44,894 nt of DNA. Source: a virus. Every line of letters starts with the position of its first letter. Position 1 is the stretch's first letter. This document shows, piece by piece, positions 32,623 through 40,279 of this stretch. A program made the position numbers and the translations under genes. A model generated the notes under the pieces. The model saw only the letters and a list, made by a program, of their open reading frames with translations, was not told the DNA's origin and did not search any database. Where the stretch lies: positions 1 through 44,894 of IMG/VR virus record IMGVR_UViG_3300025929_000005. One strand, 5' to 3'.

Positions 32623-32852
32623 TGCGATCCCTGCGCCCCAGCATCACGCGGGGCATCCATGGCGCATTCTGGCTCGTGATCGCCGTCCAGGTTCTGGGCG
32701 GTTTTTTTCTGTGGGTCACCGGCCGCTCCGAACCATCTATCCGTGAAGGACAGCCGTGCGGGCCCGGCTTTGCATGGACGACTCAACAGGCTGGCGTGTC
32801 CCTGCCTGATCTATCGTGTGAACCAGCCAAAGGGCTGAAAATTCAACGATAA
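32622..32852 (+). CDS. Small membrane protein with repressor, possible superinfection exclusion
   Basis: 76 aa. Its ATG overlaps the repressor stop (TAATG), so it is co-expressed in the lysogen. A membrane helix (GAFWLVIAVQVLGGFFLWV, about 13-31) precedes a 45-residue outside part with two Cys (PCGPGF, LSCEP) that may pair in the periplasm. A small membrane gene coupled to the repressor suggests superinfection exclusion. Not tested. Confidence 0.6.
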   Translation: MRSLRPSITRGIHGAFWLVIAVQVLGGFFLWVTGRSEPSIREGQPCGPGFAWTTQQAGVSLPDLSCEPAKGLKIQR

Positions 32853-32857
32853 TGCTT

Positions 32858-32900
32858 AGGACGTTTTGTCCTTGACAACGAGGACAGATTGTCCTTATAT
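32858..32900 (+). promoter_or_regulatory. Early rightward promoter with operators O4 and O5
   Basis: TTGACA (32872-32877), exactly 17 bp, TTATAT (32895-32900). Operator O4 (32858-32872) runs into the -35 and O5 (32881-32895) fills the spacer and touches the -10. Both are perfect AGGAC-N5-GTCCT, 23 bp apart. The repressor would block RNA polymerase directly. It drives the operon from 32925. Confidence 0.92.
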
Positions 32901-32924
32901 CGCTCCCAACAAAGGAGCGATCCC

Positions 32925-33188
32925 ATGTCCTCACCCGCGAACGACAACCGCCAAATCCTCCTCCCCACAATCGATCGGGCTATTCCCGGTCAAGCCCTGA
33001 CGATCACCCAGCCCCATCGCCGGTTCGGCCGCTCCTACGCTGAATTCGTGCGCCACGCCGGTGACGGCAAGCACGTCTATGTGCGCAAGCTCATCAGCAG
33101 CATGTGGAAGGGTCGGTGGACCAAGCCGCTCAAGATCGAGCGCTCAATCATCATCGCGGTTCACACCAACATCGCGAGGGCCGCATGA
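32925..33188 (+). CDS. First gene of early rightward operon, hypothetical
   Basis: 87 aa with AAAGGAG before the ATG. MSSPANDNRQILLPTIDRAIPGQALTITQPHRRFGRSYAEFVRHAG, then KHVYVRKLISSMWKGRWTKPLKIERSIIIAVHTNIAR, basic. It sits directly under CI control, so it is an early regulator or host-takeover candidate. No family recognised. Confidence 0.68.
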   Translation: MSSPANDNRQILLPTIDRAIPGQALTITQPHRRFGRSYAEFVRHAGDGKHVYVRKLISSMWKGRWTKPLKIERSIIIAVHTNIARAA

Positions 33189-33451
33189 CCCTCCCAACCG
33201 CCTCCGAATACTTCGCCCGCCGTTTGGACGGCCATCTCCGCACCCTAAACTCGGACGCCGCCAAGCGCCTTTTCCTGACCGCTGAGGCCGCCAAATGGCA
33301 GCAGCGCTACCGGGAGTTCGTCGCGACCGAGGGCGAGCGCCACGGCCTCCCCAGCCCGCATTACAGCCAGCCGCAGGCCGCCGACTTCCTGATCGTGCAA
33401 GGCGACATCACCGCGCGGCTTTCCGCTCTTCAAGCGATGGAGGCGGCGTGA
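33185..33451 (+). CDS. Hypothetical early protein
   Basis: 88 aa from the ATG at 33185 (ATGA overlap, GAGGG 4 bases upstream): MTLPTASEYFARRLDGHLRTLNSDAAKRLFLTAEAAKWQQRYREFVATEG, helical, then a GDITARLSALQAMEAA tail. Function unknown; the pattern is common in phage early genes. Confidence 0.68.
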   Translation: MTLPTASEYFARRLDGHLRTLNSDAAKRLFLTAEAAKWQQRYREFVATEGERHGLPSPHYSQPQAADFLIVQGDITARLSALQAMEAA

Positions 33452-33645
33452 TGATGAGCAGCACAGCAGCAGGCGCTCATTCTGTTGAAGTCGGCGCAAA
33501 AGCGCTCCGTGAGCACGTCATGAAAAAATGGCGGTTTTTACGTCCGCTTCCATGGGACCGATTGCCAGAAATTGTTCGCGATAATTGGCGCAAACAAGCG
33601 CGTATTGTTTTGCGCGCCGCGCTCGCGAATGGCGGTGCAGCGTGA
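33451..33645 (+). CDS. Hypothetical small early protein
   Basis: 64 aa. ATG at 33451 with GGAGG upstream; a GTG at 33448 is also possible. MMSSTAAGAHSVEVGAKALREHVMKKWRFLRPLPWDRLPEIVRDNWRKQARIVLRAAL, a basic helical protein with Trp. Unknown function; a possible inhibitor or DNA-binding protein. Confidence 0.64.
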   Translation: MMSSTAAGAHSVEVGAKALREHVMKKWRFLRPLPWDRLPEIVRDNWRKQARIVLRAALANGGAA

Positions 33646-33971
33646 CCATCAACATCATCGAGATTGACGGTTTCCGCCGCGCCCGCCCATCCGAGCGCAA
33701 AGCCCTGCCGATGGACGAGACGTTTCTCAACGTGATGGCGCAGCAGGAATACAGCTTCGCCACCAATCAGGCCAAGGCGTTGTTCGACTTCACCGTCGGC
33801 ATGGCGGCTGACATCTACGGCCACGGATCGAGGCAGCATTGCGCGGCCATTGATGCGGCTCGCGCCAAGTACACCCGCGACATGGATATCGCCTTCCACG
33901 CGCGGACCCTCCGCGTGGCGCAACTCCGGTCCGTCATTGCCGATGCGCAGCGCGTCGAGGTGACGGCATGA
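33642..33971 (+). CDS. Hypothetical early protein
   Basis: 109 aa, GTG start in a GTGA overlap. TINIIEIDGFRRARPSERKALPMDETFLNVMAQQEYSFATNQAKALFDFTVGMAADIYG, then a helix rich in Ala and Arg. Unknown function. It precedes the recombination nuclease and overlaps it by ATGA. Confidence 0.66.
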   Translation: MTINIIEIDGFRRARPSERKALPMDETFLNVMAQQEYSFATNQAKALFDFTVGMAADIYGHGSRQHCAAIDAARAKYTRDMDIAFHARTLRVAQLRSVIADAQRVEVTA

Positions 33972-34903
33972 AGCAAGGCATCCATCGAGACATCGACAGC
34001 GCTACGTACTACGCCGATCCATGTGACGGCCCGAGTTTTACACAGTCGCTTGCGAAGGTGCTGATCGAGCAGTCTCCACTCCATGCACGAGAGGTAAGCC
34101 CTCGCCTCGCCTCGCCTACCGACGAAGACGATGAGGTCGAGAAGTATGTGAAGGCGCAAGCCATCGGCAACGCCGCACATAAGATGATCTTGCAGCGCGG
34201 CAAGGATGTCGAAGTCATTGACGCCAAGGATTTCAAAGGCGGAGACGCGAAGAAGGCGCGCGATGTGGCGAATGCCGCTGGTCGCGTGCCGATCCTCAAG
34301 AAACACATGGCAGCAGCCGACCGCATGGTCCAGCGCGCCTATGAGCAGTTGCTTGTTCACGACGACAAGGACGCGTTCACCAACGGCAGTGGTGAAGTCA
34401 TGATCTGCTGGCAAGAGGATGGCGTGTGGCTTCGCTCGCTGGTCGATTGGCTAAGTCACGATCTGAGAACCGTGGATGATTACAAATCGTCTGGCATGTC
34501 GATGGCGGCGCATGTTCTTGGCAAGCGCGCAGAATCTGCGGGTTGGCACGTTCAGGCCGCCATGATCGAGCGAGGATTAGACGTTCTGGACCCCGACGGC
34601 GCGGGCCGTCGACGCTTCCGCTTCATCGCGCAGGAGCAAGCTGGATATCCGTTCGGACTCAACGTCATGCACATGAACGAATACTGGCTGACGATGGGGC
34701 GTAAGCAGCTCGGTCACGCGATCGACCAATGGAAGCAGGCGATCTTATCCGGACAATGGGAGTGCTACTCGCCGCACGGCATCACCCCAGAATTCCCAGG
34801 TTACAAAGAGACATCCTGGTTGAACCGAGAAATCCAATACCTCGAAGAAAACGAACGGCGCGCAACGCAGCCGAAGATGCTCACCAGCTTGGCCGGAGGC
34901 TAA
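33968..34903 (+). CDS. PD-(D/E)XK exonuclease, RecE/Exo8-like (DUF3799)
   Basis: 311 aa. FTQSLAKVLIEQSPLHA near 24-40 matches the S..L..L..SP.HA start of Exo8-like PDDEXK domains. AIGNAAHKMIL near 65-75 is the G...H motif. The active site is E143 in GEVMICW, D160 in SLVDW, and D170/D171 with K173 in DDYKSS. It degrades one strand for annealing; the partner is likely the RecA-fold ATPase next door. Operon order is like RecE-RecT / Sak4 systems. Confidence 0.85.
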   Translation: MKQGIHRDIDSATYYADPCDGPSFTQSLAKVLIEQSPLHAREVSPRLASPTDEDDEVEKYVKAQAIGNAAHKMILQRGKDVEVIDAKDFKGGDAKKARDVANAAGRVPILKKHMAAADRMVQRAYEQLLVHDDKDAFTNGSGEVMICWQEDGVWLRSLVDWLSHDLRTVDDYKSSGMSMAAHVLGKRAESAGWHVQAAMIERGLDVLDPDGAGRRRFRFIAQEQAGYPFGLNVMHMNEYWLTMGRKQLGHAIDQWKQAILSGQWECYSPHGITPEFPGYKETSWLNREIQYLEENERRATQPKMLTSLAGG

Positions 34904-35863
34904 ATGACCCGCACGTTCGAAGCTAAACCAACCGACCTTGGTCCAGAGCCTATATCGATCGGTCTAATCGGCCCTCCGGGTGGCGGAAAGACAAAATCTG
35001 CCCTCCGTCTCGCTGATGGGATGCGGCGAGTTCGACATGGTGAGGTCGTTGTCATCGACACCGAAAACCGCGCTAAAAAATATCGCGGTGACCATAAGTT
35101 CACCTGGGTGCCGTTCGGGGCGCCGTTTCGCTCCGAAGATTTTCTTGCCGCTATTCAGCAGTATGACAAGCCCACCACAGCCGCCATCATCATTGACAGT
35201 ATGAGCGATGAACATGAGGGCGAAGGCGGTCATCTTGCGTGGCACGATGCGGAAGTGACTCGCATGGGCGGTAATGACTGGGCCGCATGGTCAAAACCAT
35301 CGGCGAGTCGGCGTGCTTTCAAGAGTGGATTCTTGCGCGTGATGACGCCGCTAATCTTCACGTTTCGGGCGCGCGAGAAGACAAAGCAAATTCAGGATGG
35401 CGCGAAAAAGAAGGTCGTCAATATTGGATTCCAGCCAGTTGCGCCGCTTGAAATCGTCCACTCTCTCGATTTGACATGCATTCTTCCGTCCAACGCCGAC
35501 GGTATCCCGCAGTGGAAGTCTGACAAGGCGGGTGAGGATTTTATCATCAAGCTGCCTGATTATCTCAAACCATTCGTTCGCGATGGGCAACTCAACGAGG
35601 ATATGGGCGAGGCTTTTGCGCGGTGGGCGGCCGGCGGAAATCCGGCACCGTCAACCGACCAGCAGGACGATAAGACCGCCGCCGAGTGGGACGTCGAACT
35701 TGGCGAGGCGGCGAAGAACGGAACGAAAGCACTGCAAGCCTTGTGGATCACGATCCCGCGCGAACACAAGGAAATCCTCGAAGCTGCAAAAAACAATCGT
35801 CACAAGCCGACCGCGCAAGAGGCAGACGAGTCATTCCGCGCTTCTGTGGAGGTGCCGCAATGA
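34904..35863 (+). CDS. Sak4-like RecA-fold ATPase
   Basis: 319 aa. Walker A GPPGGGKT at 23-30, EVVVIDTENRAKKY near 47-60, and a Walker B-like AAIIIDSM with D98. This is the single-domain RecA-like fold of Sak4 ssDNA-annealing recombinases. The C-terminal part is helical (TKALQALWITIPREHKEILEA). It acts with the PD-(D/E)XK nuclease immediately upstream (stop TAA followed directly by ATG). No SSB gene is visible here. Confidence 0.85.
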   Translation: MTRTFEAKPTDLGPEPISIGLIGPPGGGKTKSALRLADGMRRVRHGEVVVIDTENRAKKYRGDHKFTWVPFGAPFRSEDFLAAIQQYDKPTTAAIIIDSMSDEHEGEGGHLAWHDAEVTRMGGNDWAAWSKPSASRRAFKSGFLRVMTPLIFTFRAREKTKQIQDGAKKKVVNIGFQPVAPLEIVHSLDLTCILPSNADGIPQWKSDKAGEDFIIKLPDYLKPFVRDGQLNEDMGEAFARWAAGGNPAPSTDQQDDKTAAEWDVELGEAAKNGTKALQALWITIPREHKEILEAAKNNRHKPTAQEADESFRASVEVPQ

Positions 35864-36105
35864 GCGGGACCACAGCAGCAGGCGCGCGGACGGCGGGACC
35901 GTGGAAAGCCACCAAGGCGCGCACGCTCATTCATATTTCGTGCGACGGCCACCCGGTATGTGAGGTCAGCGTATCGACTGGACACGTCCACGAGGATTAT
36001 CCGGGCTGCAAGCGTGACTATGCAGCCAAGCAGGAAGCCGCGGCGGCATTCATTGTCGAAGCCTGCAACCGCGCAGCCCTCGCCAAGACAGGCGGTGCCG
36101 TATGA
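35860..36105 (+). CDS. Hypothetical accessory protein
   Basis: 81 aa: MSGTTAAGARTAGPWKATKARTLIHISCDGHPVCEVSV, then Cys-containing HEDYPGCKRDYAAKQEAAAAFIVEACNRAAL. ATGA overlap both ways. Resembles small 'GPW...' phage proteins. Function unknown. Confidence 0.66.
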   Translation: MSGTTAAGARTAGPWKATKARTLIHISCDGHPVCEVSVSTGHVHEDYPGCKRDYAAKQEAAAAFIVEACNRAALAKTGGAV

Positions 36106-36425
36106 CCCTCCCCGTACAGGAGACAGAGAGCAAGGTGGCGCGGGCGGCGACCCCGCAGAAAAAATATCGCGTGAGCGGCACCTGGAGAACCGGAATTCCG
36201 CAGCGGATGCGCCAAAATAATCCCACCATTACGGAACCGCAGCGCCGCTGGATCGGCAATCCGTCGCAGCATATTTACTGCTTCGAACATGACCCGATGG
36301 CGATCAAGTTGGTTGCAAAGGGTATCATTGAATTTCAAAACGATTATTGCGCATCTCGTCGAGGATTTCGTCTCACTGATACAGGCCGCATCGCCTTTTC
36401 AAAAGTGAATGGCGGGCGACCATGA
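36102..36425 (+). CDS. Hypothetical accessory protein
   Basis: 107 aa with an ATGA overlap. KYRVSGTWRTGIPQRMRQNNPTITEPQRRWIGNPSQHIYCFEHDPMAIKLVAKGIIEFQNDYCASRRGFRLTDTGRIAF. The last part looks like a winged-helix-like ending (FRLTDTGR..F). Unknown function. Confidence 0.62.
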   Translation: MTLPVQETESKVARAATPQKKYRVSGTWRTGIPQRMRQNNPTITEPQRRWIGNPSQHIYCFEHDPMAIKLVAKGIIEFQNDYCASRRGFRLTDTGRIAFSKVNGGRP

Positions 36426-36433
36426 CAATATAT

Positions 36434-36610
36434 TCAGTTCTTCGTCGCACCTCCCGCTTCTCGATCAAGACGATTGAGAAGATCGGTCAGATCGTCCGCA
36501 TCTTCCATGTCGAGATCGGTCTGCCAGCATCCTTCGACAACGGCGGGCGTATTCGTCGTCGTGTCCCAAACGCACCAACCGTTTTCAACTTTCCGAAGCT
36601 CAAATCTCAT
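36434..36610 (-). CDS. Embedded antisense gene: small DADDL..LLN protein
   Basis: 58 aa on the minus strand inside the rightward operon: MRFELRKVENGWCVWDTTTNTPAVVEGCWQTDLDMEDADDLTDLLNRL. It has the pattern of a small phage/rhizobial protein (W.V.DT..N.PAV..G.....L...DADDL.DLLN.L). There is an extended -10 TGGTATCAT (plus 36617-36625) whose box ends 6 nt before ATG, hence a leaderless start like the repressor. The plus strand keeps an open frame (36422-36646) with ATGA at both ends, so either or both could be translated. Confidence 0.52.
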   Translation of the reverse strand: MRFELRKVENGWCVWDTTTNTPAVVEGCWQTDLDMEDADDLTDLLNRLDREAGGATKN

Positions 36611-36642
36611 AAGCCGATGATACCACACATGGGTGCGAGCCT

Positions 36643-36840
36643 ATGAGTGATATTTTTCTCGATCCAGAAATCCTGGCCGATCTTCGTTCCATCGAAGCCG
36701 ACAAAAACTACGCGGTTAAATGCGGGCACGAACTTATGTCGAACGATCTCGCTTACTGGAGACAAACAGGCGAAATCGGCTGGCACCTAACTGACAAAGG
36801 CTGCGCAGCACTTCTCAAGGCAGAAGGGACCTCAGCATGA
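36643..36840 (+). CDS. Hypothetical small accessory protein
   Basis: 65 aa: MSDIFLDPEILADLRSIEADKNYAVKCGHELMSNDLAYWRQTGEIGWHLTDKGCAALLKAEG, a helical protein with a winged-helix-like ending (GWHLTDKGCAALL). Overlaps its neighbours by ATGA. Unknown. Confidence 0.64.
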   Translation: MSDIFLDPEILADLRSIEADKNYAVKCGHELMSNDLAYWRQTGEIGWHLTDKGCAALLKAEGTSA

Positions 36841-37862
36841 CGGCCCCGACGAACGAGATGGCCGGAAAGTGGGCAGATTATTTTGCTGACGCGCCGGATA
36901 CGCACGCCGCCGTAGCAATCAATGTCCCGAAACAGCGAGCCGAAATAGTCGCGTGCCTCCGCCTCGCCGCGTCTCCATCAGCGATGAAGGAAGCGTTGGA
37001 GGCGATCATCTCTGTGATCGACAATCTGCTTGGCGATACTGACCCTTCCATCCCAGATGATTACGACGACGATGATATTAAGCGCGAATACCCACTGTTT
37101 TGGGTATGTCAGCAGCTTTCCGCCCTCGCTCTCGACGCACCGGCAAAAGAAGCGGCTGCACCGGCAGCGGAAACGCCGACAGACAGCGCGCTTTGCAAAG
37201 CATGGTGCGACGCGGGCGGCGGCTTTTATGGGCCGAGCCGAAACGGTGTAATGTCAGAAGCCAAACTCCTGCCGTTTCTTCGGTCGTTATCCGCCCCACC
37301 CCTACAGGCCCCGGCAGATAGCGATGCTGTGCGGGATGCGGTCGAACGGGCGGCGGAATGTTTTAAGACCGCCAAAGAACTGCGCGACAATTCGCGCGGA
37401 AACTGCAACGCAATCGAACAAGCCCTCATGTGGGAAAGGAAGGCCGTTAACGCCATTCGTGCCGCCCTCACCGCCCCGGCAGCTAAGGCCCCAGCAGTCA
37501 GCGAGGCAGACGTGGGGCGGGAAGATCGCCGCGCGCAACGCATCCAAGAGCTTCATGAAATCGCAGACGGCGCGACAGGCGAAGGGCTATATCGGCGCGG
37601 GCTGGCGCGACAAGAACTTAACCGCATGTTGGCCGAGGACGCCATCCAATCCGCAGCCCAAGGCGACGGGACGGACGCACCCGCAGCGGATCGTGAGGCT
37701 GTGGCGCGGGCATTACCGCGATGGCTTTATGCGACCGCCGACGAATTTGAGCCTGACGAATTTGACAAGCTATCGGAAGAAAACAAAAAAGCCTTCCGGT
37801 ACGCAGCCGACGCCGCCATCCTCGCCCTCCATGCATCCACAAGCGCAGCGGAGAGGAAGTAG
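36837..37862 (+). CDS. Long Ala/Pro-rich accessory protein (Ead/Ea22-like style)
   Basis: 341 aa. MTAPTNEMAGKWADYF, then repeated Ala/Pro/Glu linkers (PAKEAAAPAAETPTDS, APAAKAPAVSEAD) between helical blocks such as ALCKAWCDAGGGFYGPSRNGVMSEAKLLPFLRSL and AVRDAVERAAECFKTAKELRDN. It has the modular look of lambda Ead/Ea22-type accessory genes. Function unknown. Confidence 0.66.
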   Translation: MTAPTNEMAGKWADYFADAPDTHAAVAINVPKQRAEIVACLRLAASPSAMKEALEAIISVIDNLLGDTDPSIPDDYDDDDIKREYPLFWVCQQLSALALDAPAKEAAAPAAETPTDSALCKAWCDAGGGFYGPSRNGVMSEAKLLPFLRSLSAPPLQAPADSDAVRDAVERAAECFKTAKELRDNSRGNCNAIEQALMWERKAVNAIRAALTAPAAKAPAVSEADVGREDRRAQRIQELHEIADGATGEGLYRRGLARQELNRMLAEDAIQSAAQGDGTDAPAADREAVARALPRWLYATADEFEPDEFDKLSEENKKAFRYAADAAILALHASTSAAERK

Positions 37863-37864
37863 AT

Positions 37865-38287
37865 ATGGCCGATAGCAAGGTGTGTACACACGAAAGCTTC
37901 ATCTCGGATGTTACGGCGCATCGCCAGATTATGGGCGAGGTCATTAAACCGCCTCGCCTTTACCTTGATAACGCGGATGCGGGTTCCCGCGCGGTTATCA
38001 GCGCGGCTGATGCTTCGCATGATGATTTTCAGTTTCTCGGCGTTGGCACAATCAAGCGTCAAAACGAAATAGGAAAACTCATCGTCGCCACCGTCAACGC
38101 CTATCCAGCAGTGCTGAAGTTGATGCGGGCTTTGGAGTTCTACGCCGATCCGTCCGCGTGGAAGAAGAAAAATGATCCAGAGAACTTGGTCGCAATTCCT
38201 GATTTCTATTGTGAACTAGATTTTGGGATGGAGGCTAAAGACGCCATCGCCCGTTTCCGCGAGTTGTCGAACGGATGCAAGCCATGA
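37865..38287 (+). CDS. Hypothetical accessory protein
   Basis: 140 aa with AGGA 7 bases before the ATG. MADSKVCTHESFISDVTAHRQIMGEVIKPPRLYLDNADAGSRAVI, then a helical LIVATVNAYPAVLKLMRALEFYADPSAW and DAIARFRELSNG. Unknown; ends in ATGA overlap with the next gene. Confidence 0.66.
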   Translation: MADSKVCTHESFISDVTAHRQIMGEVIKPPRLYLDNADAGSRAVISAADASHDDFQFLGVGTIKRQNEIGKLIVATVNAYPAVLKLMRALEFYADPSAWKKKNDPENLVAIPDFYCELDFGMEAKDAIARFRELSNGCKP

Positions 38288-39210
38288 CCTCAACAAGATC
38301 AGACGCGGCGGCGGAAGCGATGCGGGAGGCGTGTATGAACGCCCTAAACGATCTCAGGATGAGCGAAGCCAAGAAGCTTGATGCCGCCAATTCAGGCCAG
38401 CGCGGGCAAGATCGATCTGACGCACTTTACGATGCGTTTCAATTAATCCGCGCCCTCCCGGTGCCATGTACGGTTGAGAGTGGAGAGAAATCTGACGGCG
38501 GTGTGAATCAACACGCAAGGAACCCGGTAGGACTCCCTGATAGCAGCGGCGATCTGGCTTCGGCTGGCGAAATCGCAGGCGTCGATATCAAAGATCACCA
38601 TCGGCAGGTTGGCAGCGATGCCCCGTCAGACGTTAAATGCGTGAAGTGTTTTGATACAGGTAGAGTGGCGCTGAACTACGAAGAAGATGTCCCATGCTTA
38701 TGCATGTCCGGCCCGTCAGATACACCAGCGCAAGATCAAGCCGAGCCGGTAGCGCATTGGGCTGTTTCTGTGTCTGAAAACGGCACGGGCATTCTGACAA
38801 TCGAGAGCAACTTCCTATCCGGCATTCCAGACATCGACAAGCACCACGACACGATAAAAAGATGCGCTGAACATCTGCTGTCCTTCATTGGTGAACCCTA
38901 CAGTACCTATTCAGGTTGCGGCTTCGATGCAGTCGGATTTATGTTCTGGAATGAACCAGACACGCAGCGGCACCTTACTACGATGCGCGAGTCAATCGGC
39001 TCCCATTGGAGAAATATCGTCCCGCTCTACGCCCATCCGCAAGCAGTAGATGCCGAGGCGATCAGGGCGGACGAACGGTTGAAGTGTGCAAAATTAATTT
39101 GCAGCGGTTGCGCGTCTGGCGTTGGATTCTATAACGCCGAGTTTCACCGGCACAACTCGTACACTTTCAAGTGCGATGCCGCCCGCCTTCTAGCAGGAGG
39201 CGCGAGGTGA
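38284..39210 (+). CDS. Accessory protein with Cys cluster and Ea22-like tail
   Basis: 308 aa. A helical start (AAAEAMREACMNALNDLRMSEAKKL), CVKCFDTGRVALNYEEDVPCLC (four Cys, zinc-knuckle-like, about 119-140), PVAHWAVSVSENGTG, a helix, then IVPLYAHPQA typical of Ea22-type accessory proteins, and a second Cys set near the end (CAKLICSGCASGVG). Metal binding likely; role unknown. Start is the ATG overlapping the previous stop. Confidence 0.64.
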   Translation: MTSTRSDAAAEAMREACMNALNDLRMSEAKKLDAANSGQRGQDRSDALYDAFQLIRALPVPCTVESGEKSDGGVNQHARNPVGLPDSSGDLASAGEIAGVDIKDHHRQVGSDAPSDVKCVKCFDTGRVALNYEEDVPCLCMSGPSDTPAQDQAEPVAHWAVSVSENGTGILTIESNFLSGIPDIDKHHDTIKRCAEHLLSFIGEPYSTYSGCGFDAVGFMFWNEPDTQRHLTTMRESIGSHWRNIVPLYAHPQAVDAEAIRADERLKCAKLICSGCASGVGFYNAEFHRHNSYTFKCDAARLLAGGAR

Positions 39211-39413
39211 GAGGCGCATATTTCCTTTGGATGTGGTGCTGGTGCTGGCTGTGCTTCAAAGCCTACATGATGCTGCCCGCATCCCGGTCACATGACACCG
39301 CATACGGCAGACTGAAGCTTTGGCTGTCTGGCTTTGCTGGAATGTATGCATGCAGCCCTACCTATGAGCATTTCACCAACTGCAATTATTTCACAGATCG
39401 GATCGGCCTATGA
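39207..39413 (+). CDS. Small Trp/Cys-rich membrane protein
   Basis: 68 aa, GTG start in a GTGA overlap. RGAYFLWMWCWCWLCFKAYMMLPASR is a membrane helix with six Trp/Cys, then a second weaker hydrophobic piece (LKLWLSGFAGMYACS). Localised to the membrane; function unknown. Confidence 0.6.
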   Translation: MRGAYFLWMWCWCWLCFKAYMMLPASRSHDTAYGRLKLWLSGFAGMYACSPTYEHFTNCNYFTDRIGL

Positions 39414-39469
39414 CGGACGCGCACCAGGACGTGGCCGGGGTGGTGGCGAAATCGGAGTGCCGTTCATGA
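39410..39469 (+). CDS. 19-aa micro-ORF bridging two genes
   Basis: ATG overlaps the previous stop (ATGA) and its own TGA overlaps the next ATG (ATGA). Without it, the next gene would be 53 bases from the previous stop and uncoupled. Likely a coupling relay or a remnant; no protein function is expected. Confidence 0.4.
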   Translation: MTDAHQDVAGVVAKSECRS

Positions 39470-39855
39470 CGAGGCGTGACGTTGTGGGCAGAACAATAAA
39501 AGCTATCGACAACGCCGCCTCCGCCATCGAAGCGAAGGAGGCGGAGATTGCGCGTCTATCCAAGGCCCTGAGCGAGTCGGAGGCGGAACGCGCGGAAGAC
39601 AGCGCGCGCCTCAAGGTTCAGCGCGACAACGCCTTGCTCGACATGGAAGAGTTCATGAAGCGAACAGAAGCCACCGAATCCCGCCTTTCAGAGGCGATGA
39701 AGGTGATCGAGCCGTTTACTCGCATCCCACTCGCTTTCACCGATGACATTGATGACAGTGCCACTGTTTTCGAGTTTGAAGGCGGAGCAATCACGCTTGG
39801 CGATTTACGCCGAGTTCACGCCGCCCGAGTTTTTCTAAATGCAGGGAAGGAATAA
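39466..39855 (+). CDS. Coiled-coil accessory protein
   Basis: 129 aa: MTRRDVVGRTIKAIDNAASAIEAKEAEIARLSKALSESEAERAEDSARLKVQRDNALLDMEEFMKRTEATESRLSEAMKVI, a long coiled coil at about 12-85, then a small beta part with FEFEGGAITLGDLRR. Acidic. Function unknown; start is coupled to the micro-ORF at 39410. Confidence 0.66.
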   Translation: MTRRDVVGRTIKAIDNAASAIEAKEAEIARLSKALSESEAERAEDSARLKVQRDNALLDMEEFMKRTEATESRLSEAMKVIEPFTRIPLAFTDDIDDSATVFEFEGGAITLGDLRRVHAARVFLNAGKE

Positions 39856-39859
39856 GAGG

Positions 39860-40279
39860 ATGAGTGATGTAATCGAAATTCGCGGGATGCGTCACACCGT
39901 CTGGACTTGCCGATCCTGTGGCTGCGTGGCGACGTGCCCAGAACCTTTGGAACAGGAATTTCGAAAAGTTGGTGGATTCCGGCATTGCCCGAACGGTCAC
40001 CAGTGGGGATGGACGAAGCAAAATTCAGAGGACGAAAAACTTCGGCGCGAACGCGACAGGTTAGCGCAACGCTTGGCCGAGAAGGAAGATGAAATAAGCC
40101 GCCAGCGAGAGCGCGCCGAGGCCGCAGAACGGCGCGGCGCGGCTGCTAGAGGTCAAGTCACAAGGATCAAGAACCGCGTCGGCAAAGGCGTCTGCCCTTG
40201 TTGCAATCGATCTTTCACCAACCTGCACCGTCACATGACGACTGAGCATCCGACCTTCGCGGCGGAGGCGGCAGAATGA
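39860..40279 (+). CDS. Zinc-finger protein with coiled coil (C4/H and C2H2)
   Basis: 139 aa. N-terminal cluster C17, C20, C22, C26 then H42, C43, H47. Coiled coil about 55-95. C-terminal CPCCNRSFTNLHRHM, with C112-x2-C115 and H125-x4-H130, is a C2H2-like finger. This combination is widespread in proteobacterial temperate phages. Likely DNA binding. Ribosome-binding site GAATAAGAGG before the ATG. Confidence 0.8.
   Translation: MSDVIEIRGMRHTVWTCRSCGCVATCPEPLEQEFRKVGGFRHCPNGHQWGWTKQNSEDEKLRRERDRLAQRLAEKEDEISRQRERAEAAERRGAAARGQVTRIKNRVGKGVCPCCNRSFTNLHRHMTTEHPTFAAEAAE

Noticed and set aside
36422-36646. 74-aa plus frame as the main gene here
   Set aside because: Protein lacks recognisable character compared with the minus-strand frame, though its ATGA ends keep it as an open question.
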